Shown: positions 59,745 to 64,000 of the stretch, piece after piece
How the letters are laid out: each line of letters begins with the position of its first letter
Numbering within the stretch: the first letter of the stretch is position 1
NCBI RefSeq assembly: GCF_003335085.1
Contig: NZ_QPEJ01000018.1
Span: 372,001-436,000 of the forward strand
Source of the DNA: Polaribacter sp. WD7
GTDB taxonomy: Bacteria; Bacteroidota; Bacteroidia; Flavobacteriales; Flavobacteriaceae
Direction: 5' to 3'
Length of the DNA stretch: 64,000 nucleotides
The notes under the pieces: model-generated
What the model saw: only the letters and a program-made list of their open reading frames with translations
Database searches by the model: none
What the model was told of the DNA's origin: nothing
Program-made: the position numbers and the translations under genes

Positions 59745-60398
59745 TTAAATTAAATTTCTTTTTTGAGCCTTTATTACAGCTTCCATTTTGCTATGTACTT
59801 GTAATTTTTTGTAAATATTTTCAATATGTTTTCTAACAGTTGAAGGAGAGATAATTAAGTTGTCAGAAATTACATTATAATTTAACCCTTTGCTTAATTG
59901 TATTAAAATTTCTGTTTCTCTTTTAGATAGTTTTATGTCTTCTTGATCGTCTATTTTTGTGTCTGCTAATTTAGGGTTTCTTAATAGGTTTAGGGTTTTT
60001 AAAGCAATACTTGGCGTCATTGGCGCACCACCTTTTGTAACTTCTAAAATACTTTTATACAATTTTTCTGCATCAATTTCTTTTAATAAATATCCATTTG
60101 CGCCCGCTTTTATAGCATTAAAAACACATTCGTCATCATCAACAACTGTCAACATAATTACTTTTATATGAGGGTACTTTTTCTTTACTATTTCTGTAGC
60201 TTTAATACCATCCATTTGCGGCATTTGAATATCCATAAGAACAACATCAATATTATGATTTTCTTCCAATTTACCTATTAGTTCAGCACCATTATTAGCA
60301 TGGAATTTTACAGCAATATCATCAAAAAAAGAAAGTTTTTCTTTAATAGTTTTTACTAAAAAATAATTGTCTTCTGCAATACAAACTTTTAATTTCAT
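59745..60398 (-). CDS. NarL/LuxR-type response regulator
   Basis: 217 residues. Receiver with CIAEDNYF, phospho-acceptor Asp56 in VVLMDIQMPQMDG and Lys in YLLKEIDAE; LuxR-type HTH (about 150-212) with LSKRETEILIQLSKGLNY and LIISPSTVRKHIENIYKKL. It follows its presumed kinase (60443-62299) by 44 bases. It differs from 26478-27158, so the targets are probably different; I found no AGGTRTWWWTACYT site here. Confidence 0.93.
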   Translation of the reverse strand: MKLKVCIAEDNYFLVKTIKEKLSFFDDIAVKFHANNGAELIGKLEENHNIDVVLMDIQMPQMDGIKATEIVKKKYPHIKVIMLTVVDDDECVFNAIKAGANGYLLKEIDAEKLYKSILEVTKGGAPMTPSIALKTLNLLRNPKLADTKIDDQEDIKLSKRETEILIQLSKGLNYNVISDNLIISPSTVRKHIENIYKKLQVHSKMEAVIKAQKRNLI

Positions 60399-60442
60399 AA
60401 GTTTATTTTTTTAATAAAGAAAATAAGAATTGAAGACATAAA

Positions 60443-62299
60443 CTATACGTCATCTGTCGTATTTATTTTAATTTTTAGTGTAACACTAGTACCTAAGGTA
60501 TTTTTAGAATCAATTAAAACTTTTCCATCAATTTCACTCATGCGTTTTTCCATGTTAGATAAGCCATTACCTAGAGTAACTTCTGCAATAGAAAATCCGA
60601 TTCCGTCATCTTTTACAACAATAACAAGGTCATTTTTTTGTTGTTCAATATCAATATCAATATCAATATCAATATCAATATCAATATCAATAGAAATTGT
60701 TTTGGCTTCTGCATATTTTATAGCGTTGTTAATGGCTTCTTGTATTACCCTAAAAATATTAATTCCCTGAACGGATGAAAAACTAAAATCTGTATGGATA
60801 TTATTATTGATAGAAAACTCAATATGTTGTGTAGCAATTTTAGCCTTTTCAACAAAACTCAATATTCTAGAATGTAAATCTTCCATAGAGATTTCGTTTT
60901 TGTTCATTGCCCAAATCGTATCACGAAGTTGGTGAATAGTATCTCCTGTAAAAGTGCTAATGTTTGTTAGCTTATCCTTTAATTTTACGTCAGCATTTTT
61001 AGATAAAAACTTTAAATTATCAATAGAAGAAATAATGAAAGTTAATTGTGAACCTATATTGTCATGCAAATCTCTTGAAATCCTTAGACGTTGTTCTTGC
61101 AGTCTGTTTTGTGTTTTAATTTTAGCCAAAGCATCTTTTAAGTCAATTTCTTTTTGAAGTTGTTTTCTTTTAAGTTGGTTTCTTTTATAAATGGCAAAGA
61201 AGCTAACACCAAAAATAACTAATAAAGAAGCTAACAAAATAGTATATACTGTTCTGTTTTTAATGGCTAGCTTTTGTGCTAAAAGCTCTTCTCTTTGTTT
61301 CAATATTTGTTTTTCTTTTTTTGCTGTTTGATAAACAGCTTCTATTTCTTGTGCATTTTTATCTCTTTGTTTTGTAAACATAGAGTCTTTAATGATGAGT
61401 AAATTATTTAAATCTTCTGAAACTTTTTTGTAATTATTTAATGCTTGATACACTTGTGCCCTCTCTTCATAAATCCATTCAAAAGTTTCAATATATTTAC
61501 TTTTTTTTGCATAATAAATAGCAGAGTCAAACATTTGTAAAGAATATTTATGGTCTTTTGCTCTTCGTCCATACATGCCTAAATTGGTAAAAATAGAAGC
61601 CATTGCATAATCACTTTTTGTTGGTCTATAAAGCTTTAAGCTAGTTTCTGTATACAGTTTTGCTTCTGGTAACCTATTGGTTTCCATAAATGCATAGCCA
61701 ATATTTACAAATGTATTTTTAATATCAAATGAATCTACTTTTGGTAAAAAGTCTAAAACCTTTTTTTGAAAAACTATAGCACTATCAGGATAACCTTTTT
61801 CTGTATGGGCAGCAGCTATCATATTTAATGCGTTTGCTTTTAGCAAAAGGTTTTCTTTTTCCTCATTATCTGGTAATACTTCTACCGCTTTTTTACCATA
61901 AACTATAGCTTTTTTGTAATCTTGAAATAGACGGTATGAGTGAGACATATCAGCCAATATTTCTGATATTATTGTTGAATCATTGTATCTTTCAGCAATA
62001 TCTATTCCTTCTTGAGCAACTTTAATGCTTTTTTCAAAACTACCTTTAGTATCAAAAAAGTGAATCGTGTTTATTAAGTACCTAATGTAGTCATTGTATT
62101 GATTTTTAGATTTTGAGTAAGGTTTAAGTTTTTCTAAATAATTAATAATACTATCCTCATTATTATTTTTTAAATTCTCTTTTGCCTTTTTTAATATTGT
62201 TTCAAATTCAGATTGAGATCTCAAATAACTATCTTGTGAAAAGATAGTTTTAAAAAAACATAGAAATAAAAACAAACTAAATAGAAGCTTATTTTTCAT
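60443..62299 (-). CDS. TPR-containing sensor histidine kinase with an (Ile-Asp)n microsatellite
   Basis: 618 residues. Signal peptide (about 1-21), a periplasmic TPR array (about 40-330, units such as GYPDSAIVFQKKVLDFLPK), one membrane helix (about 350-371), coiled coil, HisKA_3 box LRISRDLHDNIGSQLTF with His412, and a HATPase domain (EAINNAIKYAEA, DDGIGFS, GNGLSNMEKRMSEIDG). Between the N box and the G1 box the strand is extended by repeated Ile-Asp (536-551), encoded by CAATAT repeats. Standard for Bacteroidota TPR kinases otherwise. Cognate regulator is 59745-60398. Confidence 0.93.
   Translation of the reverse strand: MKNKLLFSLFLFLCFFKTIFSQDSYLRSQSEFETILKKAKENLKNNNEDSIINYLEKLKPYSKSKNQYNDYIRYLINTIHFFDTKGSFEKSIKVAQEGIDIAERYNDSTIISEILADMSHSYRLFQDYKKAIVYGKKAVEVLPDNEEKENLLLKANALNMIAAAHTEKGYPDSAIVFQKKVLDFLPKVDSFDIKNTFVNIGYAFMETNRLPEAKLYTETSLKLYRPTKSDYAMASIFTNLGMYGRRAKDHKYSLQMFDSAIYYAKKSKYIETFEWIYEERAQVYQALNNYKKVSEDLNNLLIIKDSMFTKQRDKNAQEIEAVYQTAKKEKQILKQREELLAQKLAIKNRTVYTILLASLLVIFGVSFFAIYKRNQLKRKQLQKEIDLKDALAKIKTQNRLQEQRLRISRDLHDNIGSQLTFIISSIDNLKFLSKNADVKLKDKLTNISTFTGDTIHQLRDTIWAMNKNEISMEDLHSRILSFVEKAKIATQHIEFSINNNIHTDFSFSSVQGINIFRVIQEAINNAIKYAEAKTISIDIDIDIDIDIDIDIEQQKNDLVIVVKDDGIGFSIAEVTLGNGLSNMEKRMSEIDGKVLIDSKNTLGTSVTLKIKINTTDDV
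60646..60692 (+). repeat. Hexanucleotide microsatellite (CAATAT)n in the TPR kinase gene
   Basis: Seven full CAATAT units and most of an eighth. On the coding (minus) strand each unit encodes Ile-Asp, so any change of copy number is in frame. It lies in the ATPase domain. Confidence 0.95.
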
Positions 62300-62339
62300 A
62301 ATTTAAACAGTTTATTGTTAGAAATATAGTAAAAAGTAC

Positions 62340-62615
62340 TCAAAAAATCTCTCTTAACGAAAAATCAATAGTTACAATAGCAAGATTTACCTTTCTAAAT
62401 TTCAGAGCAGTATTACTCTCAAAACCAATAATTTGTTGAGAAACACTTTTTAGGTTTTCTTGTTGATGTTTCTCTTTCTCAACTTCAATTACCAGAGACT
62501 GCAAACGATTTTTCTGAGTTTTCTTAAATTTTTGATGAACCACAACCAACCACAATCCTAAAACAAAAAATAAACGAATAAAAACAGAAATAAAAATAGT
62601 GATTTGTATGGCCAT
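62340..62615 (-). CDS. 91-residue single-helix membrane protein with coiled coil
   Basis: One membrane helix (about 7-26) at the N-terminus, then a charged coiled coil (RLQSLVIEVEKEKHQQEN) and a hydrophobic C-terminal stretch (VNLAIVTIDFSLREIF). No recognised family. It lies between the YD-repeat protein (10 bases) and the TPR kinase (40 bases), all on the minus strand, so it is likely part of that operon and could assist the kinase. Confidence 0.6.
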   Translation of the reverse strand: MAIQITIFISVFIRLFFVLGLWLVVVHQKFKKTQKNRLQSLVIEVEKEKHQQENLKSVSQQIIGFESNTALKFRKVNLAIVTIDFSLREIF

Positions 62616-62625
62616 GTTATGAACG

Positions 62626-63957
62626 CTATTTTAAATAAAATCCGGTAGTAACGTTTTTTTGATCTACCACTTTAAAAAAACCATTTACATTAAAACTTAC
62701 GGTTAATGGGTTGTCTCTAAGAAGTTTAGTAGTTTTATATACTCTAAAGAGTGCACTATCATTGTATTTATTTTTCATTTTCCATTCGTAATTTCCCTTA
62801 TCTGTGGTTTTAAAAGAGCTTACAGTCATTTTTAAATTAAACTCTTCACCATTAAATTTTATATTTACATCAACATTGCTTCCATATTTAATTACAGAGC
62901 CGTCTGTACTGCTCATTTTTAAAGTACCAGATAATTTTTTAACTTTTTGTTTAGAATATACATAGTTAAAATTGTAAAACTTACTTGTTATGTAAGAACT
63001 ATTGGTTTCTACGTTATTAGAAGTATTGTTGTTTGTTGTATTTGTTTTTTTCTTTAGCGGAACAACATCCGTATTTGGGAAGTTGCCTAAACCGTTAACA
63101 AATTTTGGGTCAAAATTAGTACTTCCTGTAACATCGCCATTTTCAAAATGGATTTCTCTAAAATAAAAATATTGATATTTACCAGATCTATAGTGTTTTT
63201 TAATCCAATTGTCTTTTTTATCATATATGTAATCGTACTTTATGCTAGTGTCTGTTTTTCCTTTTGAATTAGATTGTAGTAGATTTCCTTTTCTATCGTA
63301 TTTATAAGTAGTCGTAGAGTTGCCATAGGTGCTGTTAGATTTGTACAAGGTTTTATTACCATCTTCAAAAATTGTAGTATAAGTGCCTATAATGCTACCG
63401 TCTTTACTGCTAAAACTTTTTCTACTTGTTGTTTTTTTACTGCCTTTATATGTATAATTAACTTCTGCTATTAAATTGTTAGATTTGTTGTATTCTTTTT
63501 GATGAACTGTGTTACCTCTCTTATCATTTGAATACTGAATAAAGTATTTGCTACCATCTTTATAAAGAGATTCTCTTTTGATCAAATTATTTTTTTTGTC
63601 ATAAGAAAATAAGAAGTTATTTGTGTATTTTCCTTTTTTATCGCTGATGTCTTTTGTGTCTAGTAATAATCCTTCTGTATTGTAATTATATAGTTTTTTT
63701 ACAGGCGTAGATTCAGAATAACTACCATTGTACAAGTAATAGGTTTCTACAAGATTTCCTTGGTTATTGTAGCGTTTAATGTCTACCGATCTTTTAACAA
63801 AACCACCACTATAGGAGTCATAACCGTAATAATGTGAAATTACTTTTCTTACGTTTTTATGTAAGTTTTGAGACTTTAAATTATAAATTTCAGTTTGACC
63901 AAAACTGTTGAAATAAAAACCAACTGTAATCCATAATAGTATTAATAATTGTCGCAT
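62626..63957 (-). CDS. Secreted protein with YD-like repeats
   Basis: 443 residues with signal peptide (about 1-20, FYFNSFGQ). The region from about 35 to 270 consists of repeats of the type Y-[DN]-x-x-G-N-L (KRYNNQGNLVETYYLYN, FSYDKKNNLIKRESLYKD, YKYDRKGNLLQSNSKGK), the YD pattern of RHS-like and wapA-like proteins, without a toxin end. After an Asn/Thr-rich linker (TNTTNNNTSNN) comes a beta-rich C-terminal domain. Role at the surface or in the periplasm; first gene of the run into the TPR two-component system. Confidence 0.82.
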   Translation of the reverse strand: MRQLLILLWITVGFYFNSFGQTEIYNLKSQNLHKNVRKVISHYYGYDSYSGGFVKRSVDIKRYNNQGNLVETYYLYNGSYSESTPVKKLYNYNTEGLLLDTKDISDKKGKYTNNFLFSYDKKNNLIKRESLYKDGSKYFIQYSNDKRGNTVHQKEYNKSNNLIAEVNYTYKGSKKTTSRKSFSSKDGSIIGTYTTIFEDGNKTLYKSNSTYGNSTTTYKYDRKGNLLQSNSKGKTDTSIKYDYIYDKKDNWIKKHYRSGKYQYFYFREIHFENGDVTGSTNFDPKFVNGLGNFPNTDVVPLKKKTNTTNNNTSNNVETNSSYITSKFYNFNYVYSKQKVKKLSGTLKMSSTDGSVIKYGSNVDVNIKFNGEEFNLKMTVSSFKTTDKGNYEWKMKNKYNDSALFRVYKTTKLLRDNPLTVSFNVNGFFKVVDQKNVTTGFYLK

Positions 63958-64000
63958 ACGGTTCTCTTTTTTTGGCTGTTGTTCTTAAGGAAATGACTGA

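Noticed and set aside
60646..60692. CRISPR-like repeat
   Set aside because: It is a direct hexamer microsatellite without spacers, within a coding sequence.

Overview
The window comes from an AT-rich member of the Bacteroidota, most likely a marine Flavobacteriaceae (Polaribacter/Tenacibaculum-like). The evidence is promoter -7 elements of the TAnnTTTG type, few Shine-Dalgarno sequences, two cell-surface proteins with type IX secretion (T9SS) C-terminal sorting domains, a TonB-dependent receptor with an N-terminal carboxypeptidase-like domain, a DUF4230 gene, a bacilliredoxin and a long flavobacterial aromatic amino acid hydroxylase. I see no rRNA, tRNA, CRISPR array, insertion sequence or prophage. 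The window opens inside leuS; the last gene (62626-63957, minus) is complete.

Layout. 1-5.9 kb: leuS (5' end missing), a SemiSWEET transporter, a lipoprotein with an NtrY-like histidine kinase, and an enoyl-CoA hydratase. 6.0-7.8 kb: two tandem paralogous secreted proteins plus the relic of a third copy. 8.0-10.4 kb: an AraC regulator, an HD hydrolase, a small membrane protein and a bacilliredoxin. 10.7-22.7 kb: a TerB/DnaJ protein, an FAD oxidoreductase, ileS (type 2 with an altered HIGH motif), a TraR/DksA-like protein, a 1344-residue T9SS surface protein, lspA and DUF4230. 22.7-29.2 kb: a minus-strand block of four transcription units, including a NarL/LuxR-type two-component system, each preceded by the same 14-bp palindrome. 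29.3-33.3 kb: uvrC overlapping a patatin/beta-barrel phospholipase. 33.3-39.8 kb: a probable phosphate-starvation locus with a PiT transporter divergent from a TonB receptor plus beta-helix lipoprotein, separated by 11-bp periodic TAACA repeats. 40-56.8 kb: mostly housekeeping and envelope genes (DEAD-box helicase, TatD, MGMT, outer-membrane proteins, OmpA lipoprotein, ApbE, methionine aminopeptidase, gpmI). 57.2-64 kb: aromatic amino acid hydroxylase, rhodanese, and a second two-component system whose TPR histidine kinase carries an in-frame hexanucleotide microsatellite.

How the parts may work together. The strongest candidate for an undescribed system is the 22.7-29.2 kb block. Its two-component regulator probably binds the shared palindrome AGGTRTWWWTACYT and controls itself and three neighbouring operons. 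These encode a 135-residue protein ending in a PCPxxC motif with a seven-helix membrane protein; a 117-residue protein with a phage-tail-collar protein; and a T9SS surface protein with a 55-residue exported peptide. The second notable regulatory structure is the six-fold 11-bp repeat upstream of the TonB receptor, with matching repeats facing the phosphate transporter. It resembles the PhoP box of Bacillus and suggests phosphate control of both sides. Both regulatory calls are read directly from sequence as patterns; the assignment of regulators is inference.
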